A stretch of 17,109 bases of DNA from Blastocladiella britannica (taxonomy: Eukaryota; Blastocladiomycota; Blastocladiomycetes; Blastocladiales; Blastocladiaceae), in contig MU624752.1 of NCBI GenBank assembly GCA_025349905.2, positions 8,970 through 26,078 of the forward strand, given 5' to 3'. Under the pieces are notes generated by a model. It was not told where the DNA came from. It ran no database searches and saw nothing but the letters and a program-made list of their open reading frames with translations. This document shows, piece by piece, positions 8,838-17,109 of this stretch (its first letter is position 1; every line of letters starts with the position of its first letter). The position numbers were made by a program, and so were the translations under genes.

Positions 8838-8871
<34 letters not shown>

Positions 8872-9017
8872 ATGCTGTTGTGCAATTCTCATTATTCTCA
8901 ATTGTAGCCATGACAAAAATACCACACCTCGTCACGCTCGGAGCGGCCCTGGTGGCCAACTACGCTTCGCATATCCTGGTGTGGGAAGGCTTACAAGCTA
9001 CACGAGGGAGCAACTGA
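7891..9017 (+). CDS. ARV1: ARV1 family ER lipid-homeostasis protein
   Basis: Arv1 is an ER membrane protein needed for sterol and sphingolipid homeostasis and GPI-anchor assembly in yeast and animals. The model has exons 7891-7983, 8043-8520, 8579-8833 and 8908-9017, giving 311 aa, close to yeast Arv1 (321 aa). The introns are 59, 58 and 74 nt. The N-terminal Arv1 homology domain is intact: CVACG (Cys7, Cys10), YSPANVRLEQC (Cys31), PSC (Cys34), then VDPYLECDLVLIFIDMLLHR and AFRHILFN. The four cysteines form the expected zinc site, with the second pair formed across the first intron. Hydrophobic segments follow (FGLLLVLFDVY, LWVLLQF, the FGRLLLILMVIW region, and a last one in exon 4). The inserted region around residues 100-170 is less conserved. 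The third intron holds 32 consecutive T. It is divergent from an unknown membrane protein gene and ends 15 nt from the HECT ligase stop. Confidence 0.92.
8839..8870 (+). repeat. T32 homopolymer inside an ARV1 intron
   Basis: Thirty-two consecutive T lie in the third ARV1 intron (8834-8907), only five bases after the donor. The intron remains a normal 74 nt. The tract lies too far upstream of the acceptor to be a classical polypyrimidine tract alone. Confidence 0.9.
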
Positions 9018-9032
9018 AATATCCTCATTAAA
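9018..9032. terminator. 15-nt convergent intergenic region
   Basis: The ARV1 stop (TGA 9015-9017, +) and the HECT ligase stop (TAA on -, 9033-9035) are separated by only 15 AT-rich bases. The sequence ATTAAATTATTTAA spans 9028-9041 and reads as AT-rich 3' signal on both strands. The mature 3' UTRs of both genes must run into the opposing coding exon. Confidence 0.6.
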
Positions 9033-11992
9033 TTATTTAATCCCAAACCCTTCGCTCTCGAGCACCGCCATGACCAACTTGTCGCGCAACTTGGCTGCGG
9101 TGCGGTACTCGTAAAGCCCGAGCTGGTTAAAGCAAGTGTGTGCGATCGGTAACCGGTCCGAGTCCCCCGCCGCCAACAGCACGATCTTGATGGTGGCGCC
9201 CGTGGCCGGCACCCGGTCAGTCCCTGTCAGGAACTTGAGGAACTTGGCCCGCATCCCCGGATCAAACGACCGCAGTACCTCCCACAGCATGCGGACTGTC
9301 CGGTGGGACTCGTGGAACCCGCCATCGTAGTTGGCGGTCGCTTCCAGCTGCGCTACTTCGATTTCGGCCGACCCGCGCACCAGCATCTCGATTTCCTCGG
9401 GGCGGAACAGGGAGAGCTGTTTATATTTATATTATGATGAGTTACTTTTGACAAAATGGAACACGAATAAATTACGTACCGCATTGCCCTGCAAGACACG
9501 CAAAAAGCCATTAAAGAAGCTATCGAACTGGCGCATGACGCTCTTGTTAAGCTTAAAGTCGACGAGCTTGGCAACATAGTCTTTGCGATTTTCGCGCGTG
9601 ACGGGGATCGTTTCTCCGTGCTGAATGAGAGGGATGCGGATCATTTCGCCGTAGCATTCTTGAGAGAGCAAGTATTCATGGGTGGTGGTGAATACATGTT
9701 GAAAGACAATTACAAAAGAAAAAAAATTGAATACCGTATTCCCCAACAAACTCGCGACAAAATACGTCCTCGACGTCATCATGGTCGTAGTCGAGGAGTT
9801 GCTGCAGTCCGTGGGCGAGCTCCTGGTCCATGTCGACGAGATCGGCAAGTCCGACATTTTGACGGAGCAGCTTTTTGAAGCATGGGCGCGCAAGTGGAAC
9901 AGCAAGGATCGTCGAGTGATAGACGGCCAACGCGACGACAACTCCGACAAGGTAGTACTCCTGCGCATTCGGCAAGCGGTCAATGACTGCAATAAAAAAA
10001 AAATTTAAACCTCACAATACCTGGAAATCTCCACAAGCAGGATTGAACCACACGGGTCCGCCCGACTGCCCGCTTGGAGTAACCCACATGCCGTACTTGG
10101 GGTCAAACAGTTCGCGGACCAGCAAGAGCAGCCACTCCTTGGTCAGCCCACCGGCATCGATCCCTTCCTCATCCGCAAACTGAACGCGAAGCCGCTTCTT
10201 CAAGTCCAAGGTCGGATCCGCCAGCTGCGACAGCGAATCTTCGACCAAGTGCGTGCGGCGAATCCGCAAAGGAACAAATGGTAGTTGCTGTTGCGCGGCC
10301 GCGGCCGCAAACGCCGCGCCGGTCGCGTCGGCTGGAGGCGCATGATGCGGAGCCGTGACCGCATTGACGGGGTCGCCAGTGCGCTGCCGGTTTGCCATGT
10401 TCGCCACCTCGGCCACGCCCTGGGCAACGACGGCTTCGCGAAATTTGAAAAACATGGAGCGCCGAGCCTCGAATTCCATCAGCTGTTCATATAAATCCTC
10501 AAATTAGTAAGCACTCACATTCAAAAACAAGGAGAAATAATGTACCTGAAGCTTGGCTGCAAGTGAAAGCGCAAAGGGGTACTGGCAAAAGCTAAATGCG
10601 ACTTGGCGACGCTCCCATGCATCAAAGTCCCGCAGCAGGTGCACTTTGAGATCGATCATGGTGTTGTAAAACACACTGAGGTCGATCCGGGCGTTCTTGT
10701 TGTTGGATGAGGCTATCAAATGAATTTTTATGAGTAAAAAAAAAAAAAAATTGGACATGCAAAAAGAAGAAACGTACACAATAACGCCATGGTCCTGCAT
10801 GCCGCGACAATCGGCCAATCCTTGGTGTAATACTGCGGGATAAGCCGCCCATCATCCCCGAGCCGCATGTCCTTGGGCGGCTCACACAGCTGGAGGCGAT
10901 ACGAAAGAAACCGGTTAATCACCTCGACACGAGACACGAGCTGGTCGGACGGCCACTGCAGAGAATACTCGACGAGGGCATAGTGCAGCGCATTGGGCCA
11001 GGCAGAAATGTGGCCAAGCAAGCGGCCCAACACGTTGATGCGCATCTGCTCCTCGGCCACATTCGGGCGGGTTTTGCCCAAAAACGGGCACTCTAGGAAG
11101 ATCACATGGCCGCAAATGTGTGCTGGCTCGTTTAGCGTGCTGCATTATTTTGGTAGAAGTTGTGAATACTTGTCTCAGTGACTTAAAAAAAAGAAGGGAA
11201 ATCATACCGGCCAAGGCGCATCAGCGCCGTCAGCATACCGCGCAGGATGGCAGCCTGCACCGAGGATGACTGTGAACGTTTTTTTTATTGGTTGTGTATG
11301 AGTGGAAACTGCTGCAACAAAAAGAAAGACACAAACCTGCGCGGCCATGATGACCCACGCCATGCGAACGGCGTCGGCATTCAAGGGAACCCCGCGGAAA
11401 CCAGCCGGCAAGGGGCCCGCCCAGGGAAATGAGGCATTGATGGTGGACCAGTGGGAAAATGTGGCTTCGATAGTCTGCATCGTGGCTGGATGAGGATCCA
11501 GCGCTGTCCCGCCAGAGCCCGGCGGAAAGAGACTGGTCACAACCTCGTACGAGAGTATGACAGCACGCGAAGGGGTCGGGGGCGATACCAGCGGCGACAT
11601 GTCGTTGACGTATTCGCACACTGAGCACCGGAACGAAGTGATGGTGACGGGGATCGCGAGCTCAGTCCGGCAGCAGCGGCAGTGGACCTTGACCTGTTGT
11701 TTTTTTTTTTTGCTTTGGTGAGAGGATGATCGGCGAGAAACAAAGAAGGGGACCTCATACCATGGCAGGCGGCTCGGTCGGCGCACTCAGAGCTGGGGCA
11801 GCATACGACGGAGCTGGCGAGCGCACCAAGGCGGGCGGGGGAGCGGTCATGGCGCGCTGGTCCGCCAACGCCGGACGCGGTGACGGCAGGCGGTATTGCT
11901 GGTGCATACCCGATTGCGGCGACGAGGACAGCATGGTGGGTGATGGAATGGCCGCAGTACCTGGCGACGTCATGTGGCGTGCGTATTGCTGA

Positions 11993-12025
<33 letters not shown>

Positions 12026-12588
12026 ATTTGCAGTTGCAGAGTCTGCCGCGATTGTTGGTGGTACTGAGGCTGAGCCGCAGGAGGAGGCTGGGCCGACAAC
12101 GGCGGCGCTGGCTGTTGGCGTTGAATCTGTTGCTGTTGTTGCTGCTCTAGGGTCACATGTGGGTACAGGGTCGGGACGTGGACGTGGTACTCGGCCGGTG
12201 CAGGCCCTGCGTCAATGGCAGACGATGACGCCGATGTCACGGCCGACGATTGGCGACGAGGCAGCTGCGGCGAGGAAGAAGCAGACTGGCCGAGAGCAAC
12301 ACCACCGGGAGCCGAGGCTGCAGACACGGGCAGCGGCGGTAAAGCACGGGTGGAGCCAGTAGCGGGTGATGCGACAGAGGCCACGTTGGGCGTCGACACG
12401 GTGGCCAGGTGCGGTGGGGGGCGATCCTGGCGTGGCGGAAGAACTGGGACCGAGGGCGACGCCAAGTGGTGTTGGAGGTGGCCAGAGTCGTGGGCATAGG
12501 TGCTCGGGCCGGTCGGTGGCGTCTGCGGCGGGGGAGCCGTCCGGTGCGCGCCCAAAAGTGACGCGACGGCCGATGTCAGGTCTTCCAT
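9033..12588 (-). CDS. HECT-type E3 ubiquitin ligase (Hul4/HECTD2-like)
   Basis: HECT ligases accept ubiquitin on a catalytic Cys and pass it to substrates. In transcript order the exons are 11761-12588, 11337-11693, 11208-11269, 10778-11139, 10546-10712, 10021-10482, 9735-9960, 9480-9658 and 9033-9416 (1008 aa), with introns of 60-76 nt. Residues 1-276 are low-complexity, rich in Pro, Ser and Gln. A CxxC-CxxC module follows (Cys281/284 and Cys299/302; FRCSVC), resembling the zinc-ribbon-like segment of fungal Hul4-type ligases. The middle region has FLECPFLGK, NARIDLSVFYNTMID and FSFCQYPFALSLAAK, typical of the Hul4/HECTD2 group. The HECT domain (about 659-1008) shows LDLKKRLRVQF, DAGGLTKEW, DPKYGMW, WFNP, EYYLVGVV, PVTRENRKDYV, FRPEEIEMLVRG, YDGGFHESH, RFL-like FLKFLTGTDRVP and HTCFN with catalytic Cys976. 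All catalytic features look intact. The HECT acceptor at 9961 (GCGCAG) was preferred over a nearer TTGCAG, which would leave a 34-nt intron and a frameshift. Confidence 0.92.
11995..12024 (-). repeat. Ten-glutamine codon repeat in the HECT ligase
   Basis: On the minus strand, ten consecutive mixed CAA/CAG codons lie between a Met and a His codon. A shorter six-Gln run lies nearby (about 12126-12145). Both are in the disordered N-terminal region ahead of the CxxC module. Confidence 0.8.
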
Positions 12589-12649
12589 TGTGGTGTGCGT
12601 TCTTTTTTTCTCTTTCAAGTGAAATTAACCAGCTTTTTTTCAAAAAAAA
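12589..12649. promoter_or_regulatory. 61-bp bidirectional promoter region
   Basis: This stretch separates the ATG of the HECT ligase (12586-12588, -) from the ATG of the transporter (12650-12652, +). It contains T-rich tracts (TTCTTTTTTTCTCTTTC and CTTTTTTTC) and an A9 run that abuts the transporter start. No TATA box is visible. Poly(dA:dT) tracts are known nucleosome-excluding elements, so they could set the shared promoter (inference). Confidence 0.5.
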
Positions 12650-13753
12650 ATGGCGGCCGAGAAACGCTTCCACCCGTCGGTCTACATCTTCATGTGGATC
12701 GCCTGCTCGTCGGTGGTCATCATCTACAACAAGGTAACGAGTCTATCGCCATGGAGAAGACAAGCCAAGTACTAAATGTACAATAAAATACATAGTGGAT
12801 CCTCGACACCGAGAAAGAGTCATCCGGCAACTTCCCGTACCCGATCTTTTTGACGCTGTGGCACATGATCTTCATGACCTTTGTCACTCGCTTGATGGCA
12901 AAGTACACCAACATGCTGCCCGGCGCCCGCAACTCCAAGATGACCTGGGAGTCGTGGACGCGCTCGGTGCTGCCGATTGGCGTGTTTTTCTCGGCATCGC
13001 TGATTTTCAACAACTATGCGTACTTGCACCTTTCTGGTATGTCGATTCTCATCAATCAGTCAAATGGGAACTGATGTGAAAAATAATACCACAGTCTCCT
13101 TCATCCAAATGCTCAAGGCCAAAACCCCGCTCGTGACGCTGCTCATGCTGTGGTCGGCGGGTCTCCAGCAGCTGACCAAGCCGCTGCTGTTCAACATCTC
13201 GGGCGTGGTCCTCGGCGTGATCATCGCATCGTACGGCGAGATCCAGTTTGTGTTCACCGGGTTCCTGTTCCAGGAGATAGGCATCCTGTTTGAGGCCGCA
13301 CGCCTGGTGCTGATGCAAAAGCTCATGACCGAGAAGCTCGACCCGCTGTCGACCATGTACTTTTTCGCGCCGATCTGCGCGTTCCTCAACTCGTTTGCGT
13401 TCCTGATCTTTGAGTACGGCAAGATGGAGAGCGGCCTGGTGGCGGCGATCCAGGCGCTGGGCCCCGCGGTGCTCATTTCCAACGCCATGTCGGCGTTTGC
13501 GCTCAACATGGCGCTGGTGCTGCTGATTGGCTGCACGTCGTCGCTAGTGCTCACGCTGTGCGGCGTTCTCAAGGACATTCTGCTCATCACCTTCTCCATG
13601 ATGGTGTTTGGGTCGATTGTGACCACGACCCAGGCGTTTGGCTACTCGATCGCGCTCTTCTTCCTGACCCGCTACAAGACCATGAACACTGACTGGCGCA
13701 AGGAGTACCACCGGATCACGGGCAAGGACGAGGAGCGCCCGCTGCCGCGTTAA
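12650..13753 (+). CDS. Triose-phosphate/nucleotide-sugar transporter family protein
   Basis: This is a member of the drug/metabolite transporter superfamily, TPT (DUF250/SLC35-like) branch, which exchanges nucleotide sugars or sugar phosphates across Golgi, ER or plastid membranes. The model has exons 12650-12733, 12796-13036 and 13095-13753, giving 327 aa, the usual length; the introns are 62 and 58 nt. The N-terminus has the family pattern SSVVIIYNKWILD, followed by FPYPIFLTLWHM, SLIFNNYAYLHLSVSFIQML and LKAKTP. In the second half come GVIIASYGEIQFV, FEAARLVLMQKLM, LDPLSTMYFFAP, NAMSAFALN, TSSLVLTLCGVLKDILL and FGYSIALFF. About ten membrane helices are expected. The CGVLKDILL lysine-aspartate pair marks the KD-type subgroup, so a pentose or other nucleotide-sugar substrate is possible, but the substrate cannot be read from sequence. 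The C-terminus is short and polar. An AATAAA overlaps the stop region, and a glycosyltransferase gene follows on the same strand. Confidence 0.9.
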
Positions 13754-13758
13754 ATAAA
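13753..13758 (+). terminator. AATAAA signal overlapping the transporter stop
   Basis: TAAATAAA spans 13751-13758, so the stop codon's last A begins a canonical AATAAA. Only 67 nt separate this stop from the glycosyltransferase ATG at 13821, so polyadenylation and the next promoter share this short space. Confidence 0.45.
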
Positions 13759-13820
13759 AAGAATGTGTGATGAAACTTCGCCTTTTTTTCTTCGGAAAAA
13801 TATCATCAAATTTCTTTCAT

Positions 13821-16468
13821 ATGCCACCCCGACCACTCTTCCGCGCGTTCTTTGCCCTCGCGGCGGGGGTCGCTGCGCCGGTCGCGCTGCACCAGTTGGC
13901 GCAGAGTGGTACTGCCATCACGACAACAACCACTCTGCTTACGTGGTGCATCAGCTGGGTTGTGGCACGCCTCTGCGGCAGCCTGGCTGCTTCCGAGTTT
14001 CCGGCTTCTCGTCCTGCTTCACCTGCACGCGGCGATGGCGCGTCTTCTTCAAACGCGACCCGGTCTCCCAATGGGTTCCAACGGATCTCTGCCGCCGATC
14101 CGGAGGATGTGGACGTGTTGTACCAGAGCGACGAGCTTTACGAATTCCGCGACATGGATCGCAACACGCCCAACAACAACAGCAGCGACAGCAGTCTCCC
14201 GAAACGGACTCTCATTCAAAACTTTGATGGTAACAACAACAACAACGGGCATTCCGTCGCTTCCGCCGTCGTGGGAGGGACCCATGCCGTCACTTTGAGC
14301 CTGCTGGTCGCCGCCCTGGCGCAAACCGACATTGAAACGTATGCGTGGATCAACCTTGCAGCGATCCCACTGGGCGTCACGCTGGCCATGTTTTCGCACA
14401 TTCCCGTGGCTGTGTTGCTCAACTGGCACGGAGCGCGGTCAGCGCCAGGAGCCTCGACGCTGTTGCGCGTGCCCCTGAATGCCATTGCCCTCGTTGTTCC
14501 AACGGCCCTCGCTGTCACTGGTACTGTTTTGATTGCGCTGCGGTGGCGCGCGACCCAGCACCATGTGATTGGGTTGCTGATCCTACTCGCCGTGCTCGGG
14601 ACCTCGGCCGTTTACCACGCGGTCTTGGACCAGTCCGGTGCAGCGGCGCGTGCCGGTCCGCTGCGGGTCATGGCCAGTCCGGTGGCCGGTCTCGCTGGCG
14701 TCATGATTCTCCTGCCCAACGTCATTACCGTTGACCTGCCGCAAGTGTGGTATGAGGCGCGCATGTTGGTTGCCGATCCGACTCTTAACGACCAGATCTG
14801 GAAGCAAATGCTCGCACTTTACTCGACCAGGACGCCATGGCCGGCAATGTGGGCCGCTGGCGTGTGCATGGGCTTTGCCATGGCGTTCCCCGTGTGGACG
14901 CTCCACGAGAGCACTGCGCCATCCCGCGCGCTGGCACTTGCGGTCGCGCAGGCGCTGCTGACGACGGTGGCCGGTATGATGTTCCCCGGCGCGCGCATTG
15001 CCCACACGTCCGGTATGACCGTTGCCCTGGTTGGCGTCGCTCTGTGTGCTCCTGCGATCGCCTGGTTCAAGAGCGAAACGCAACGCCGCCCCGATGTGCC
15101 TTGTCTGTTTTCCTCACGAGACGACCTTGTGGTCGCGTACCTGACTGTAGGTGCTGCTGGTTGGCGGCTTTCCGAGAGCGGGCCGTGGGTCCGTCGCGCG
15201 CGCTCGCTCGTGGTTGGCGCAATTGCTCTGTGGGTCAGTGTCCTGGTGCTATTTTGGATTGTTGGCTTGATCGCCAGTGTCCTTCGCCTGCCCGAGTCAC
15301 CGCGGCCCGATGCCGGCGGTCCCGAGTCATGGATTGGTGCTAACAATCTGACTCTGTCGCAAATGGCGGCTTGGACCAACAAGTCCATGCCGGCCCATCC
15401 ACCGCTGCGAGCGTCCAGCAAGCGAGCCCAAGTCAACAGCGCCTCCATTCCCTCGATCGGCGGCGACGATGCGGACCCACCCTCATTTTCTCTCGGTACC
15501 GAGGGCAGCGCTCCCGACTCGGTCGCGTCGTTGGTCCGGAAACTGTTTTTGGCGCCCGAGTCAGCATTCGACTGGAAGGCCTCGCAAGTCAACGATGACG
15601 GCACTCCCCGCCGCGAATCGATCGTGATCTTGATGGCCGACAACCGGCCGCTGATGACGCTCGATGACGTGCGGGTCGAGAACCTGCAGCCGCAGTACCA
15701 CGACCTAAACATGTTGAGCATGACGGCCGTTGCCAACTCCCTCTATGCTGCTCGTCATGGGTATTTATTTTATTCATATGTTTTTCTGCTGGTACTCAAA
15801 CCAAAAAAAAATGTAGGTATGATTTTCAACTCATCTCCATGCCCAAGCTCAATGGACGGTGGGCGACGTGGAACAAGGTGCGCGCGATCTACTCTGCGCT
15901 CGACAAGCACGACATTGCGGTGTTCATCGACACGGACTCGTGGTGGGAGGACCCGACGCAGTCGCTCGAGGCATTGATGGAGCGGTGGAAGTTCCACAGC
16001 ACCGCGTCGATGCTGCTGCCGCTGGACCCACCCGGCCAGCCCCGCGCCAACTTCAACTCGACCAACACCGGGTTCTGGATGGTGCGCAACACGACGCTCT
16101 CGCGGACCGCGCTGCGGGCGCTGTGGAACTGTCCGCACGCGGTGGCGGCGTGCAAAGACCTGGCGAAAGGATTTCCACACGAGCAAGGTGCCTTCTCGCG
16201 GTTCATTCGGCCGCTGATGCGCGAGTGGGACGATCTGGTCATTGCGCCGTGCACCGACGCCAACGGGTACTGGCGGCACTGGAAATGCAAGGGCGCGGTG
16301 GTGATCCACCCGTGGGACTGCAAGGAGTGCGTGGTGCCGCGCGTGCGCGACTGGCTGGTGCGCCAGCACTGGGCGCTGTACCGCAAGATGCTGCGCGGGT
16401 CGCACTATGTCGAGTGTGCCGATGGCGGGCGAGAGGACATTGATGCATGCCGGTTGTCGTCTGCGTAA
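13821..16468 (+). CDS. Polytopic membrane protein with C-terminal GT34-like glycosyltransferase domain
   Basis: Exons 13821-15760 and 15817-16468 are joined across a 56-nt intron (863 aa). The first 490 residues hold about ten or eleven hydrophobic segments (near 6-27, 37-56, 155-167, 175-202, 217-241, 247-268, 282-303, 339-357, 369-390, 397-415 and 460-488). They are broken by an Asn/Ser-rich hydrophilic stretch at 60-150. A soluble linker follows. From about 599 comes a nucleotide-diphospho-sugar transferase fold: VILMADNRP, ANSLYAARHGYDFQ, WATWNKVRAIYSAL, the DXD motif in VFIDTDSWW (Asp685/687), NSTNTGFWMVRN and FPHEQGAFSRF. This order matches the Gma12/Mnn10-like (GT34) galactosyl/mannosyltransferase pattern. 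Those enzymes are normally single-pass type II proteins, so the polytopic N-terminus is unusual. The HG-YDF junction falls exactly at the splice site, which supports one gene. An in-frame ATG at 13770 would add 17 residues; 13821 is preferred because the earlier one lies by the upstream gene's poly(A) region. Confidence 0.8.
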
Positions 16469-16574
16469 TTTGTTTCCCAATATAAATGTTTATATGAGTA
16501 GGATCCGTCAGCACAGTGACTTGGCCGTACCTCATACTCGGTTAAAAATGACTGCACATTCGATGGAATCATAG

Positions 16575-16592
16575 CTGCCAGAACTGCCAGAA
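16575..16592 (+). repeat. Tandem 9-mer CTGCCAGAA x2
   Basis: CTGCCAGAA occurs twice head to tail (16575-16583 and 16584-16592) and is followed by CTGGAA, which may be a third degenerate copy. Confidence 0.75.
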
Positions 16593-16621
16593 CTGGAATA
16601 CTTTGGCAACCATCATTCCAG
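16593..16621 (+). other. Short inverted repeat CTGGAAT...ATTCCAG
   Basis: Perfect 7-base arms (16593-16599 and 16615-16621) flank a 15-base loop directly after the tandem 9-mers. It could be a small RNA hairpin, a dyad binding site, or chance. Confidence 0.45.
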
Positions 16622-17033
16622 GATACATCGACACTTAGCGATGCAGACGTCTCATTGATCCCATAAGCCTGCTGAGCACACGACGTGCGGACCTTAGTAC
16701 GGAGTGGGAAAATTCTAGCTAAAAAAAATCTTCCGATCCGTCATTTCTGAAACAGCAGGCATGTTCGATACTCGGTGGCGGATGGTCATACGGGATTCAG
16801 CCAGAAAATAGAATATTCTGACACAGGCGAGTGGCTTGCCTCGCGGCCCCAGCAAGTAGCGGCGCGTGTGAGGTGCTTGCATTTTTCGCCTACTAGGTGG
16901 TGCCGCGAAGAGAAAAGGTTCAAAAGGGTGGACCTCCCGCCTCTTTTGCGCGCTTCCAGCTGTACACGCACATTTCTGAAGGGCTTTACCCCTTTCTTAG
17001 ACCGTAGACTCTTGCACACACACATATCCAACC

Positions 17034-17105
17034 ATGACTGAAAAGGCCGCGGCGACCGAAAAGGCCGAGCTCCAGAAGGAAGAGTCGAGCTTTGTGATCG
17101 ACAAG
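17034..17105 (+). CDS. First exon of an unidentified gene (partial)
   Basis: ATG at 17034 follows an ACC context and opens 24 codons of charged, Lys/Glu/Ala-rich sequence ending in SSFVIDK. GTAT at 17106 matches the donor consensus used across the window, so the exon most likely ends at 17105 in phase 0. Upstream lies pyrimidine-rich sequence (CCCCTTTCTTAG) and an A/C-rich leader, typical of a transcription start area. The rest lies outside the window. The peptide is too short to identify; it looks like a flexible, charged N-terminal tail. Confidence 0.65.
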
Positions 17106-17109
17106 GTAT

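Larger units (their letters stand above)
16469..17033. other. 565-nt gene-free region
   Basis: No convincing coding frame, tRNA or rRNA is seen on either strand. The left end holds an AT-rich 3' signal (CAATATAAATGTTTATATG, about 16478-16496) for the glycosyltransferase gene. The middle has a tandem 9-mer and a 7-bp hairpin, listed separately. The right half is GC-richer, with short inverted repeats near 16827-16845. It ends in pyrimidine-rich sequence (about 16985-16998), as expected of a promoter and leader for the gene starting at 17034. Confidence 0.55.

Noticed and set aside
8834..8907. T32 tract read as the poly(A) tail of a reverse-strand retroelement
   Set aside because: The intron has normal length. 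No element body and no target-site duplication can be seen around the tract.
9987..10020. 34-nt intron ending at TTGCAG in the HECT ligase gene
   Set aside because: It would be far shorter than all other introns and would shift the frame. The downstream GCGCAG at 9961 restores frame and the HECT motif spacing.
13770..13820. Earlier in-frame ATG for the glycosyltransferase gene
   Set aside because: It is possible, but it lies just after the upstream gene's AATAAA signal and would add only 17 Phe-rich residues. It is kept as an alternative and not used.
16640..16720. Possible 5S rRNA (TAAGC and TTAGTAC motifs)
   Set aside because: Spacing between the TAAGC and TTAGTA motifs is about 11 nt too long, and the conserved GGCCATACC-like 5' segment is not at the right distance.
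16900..16935. tRNA B-box-like GGTTCAAAAGG
   Set aside because: There is no matching A box, acceptor stem or anticodon arm in the preceding 60 bases.
1..17109. CRISPR array, insertion sequence or biosynthetic operon
   Set aside because: There are no regular direct repeats with spacers, no transposase or terminal repeats, and the genes are intron-bearing eukaryotic genes on both strands.

Overview
The window is eukaryotic nuclear DNA, most likely from a fungus and possibly an early-diverging zoosporic lineage; the lineage call is low confidence. The reasons are short spliceosomal introns (25 complete ones, all 55-78 nt, GT-AG, often with CTGAC or CTAAT-like branch sites), GC-rich third codon positions against AT-rich introns, very short gaps between genes, Gln/Ser/Pro-rich tracts, and a Hul4/HECTD2-type HECT ligase with a CxxC-CxxC module. 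There is no operon, mobile element, rRNA, tRNA or CRISPR array.

Layout, left to right. 1-87: 3' end of an unidentified gene (+). 336-1600: eIF2B alpha (GCN3 type, + strand, 4 exons), with upstream ATGs in its leader. 1837-4548: an 882-aa, mostly low-complexity protein with one central coiled coil (+, 2 exons). 4776-5437: a small four-helix membrane protein (+, 3 exons). 5476-7837: an unrecognised protein with about 12 membrane segments (-, 6 exons). 7891-9017: ARV1, the ER lipid-homeostasis protein (+, 4 exons). 9033-12588: a 1008-aa HECT E3 ubiquitin ligase (-, 9 exons). 12650-13753: a triose-phosphate/nucleotide-sugar transporter family protein (+, 3 exons). 13821-16468: a polytopic membrane region joined to a GT34-like glycosyltransferase domain (+, 2 exons). 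16469-17033: gene-free. 17034-17105: first exon of a further gene (+).

Gene packing is the dominant structural feature. Two convergent pairs are separated by only 38 and 15 nt between stop codons, so their 3' ends must overlap as antisense. Two divergent pairs have only 53 and 61 nt between start codons, so each pair probably shares a promoter. Several genes belong to the secretory pathway: ARV1, the transporter, the glycosyltransferase and two novel membrane proteins. The transporter and glycosyltransferase lie head to tail and could act together in the Golgi, but this is inference. All gene models were spliced by hand using phase continuity and family homology; no transcript data or database search was available.
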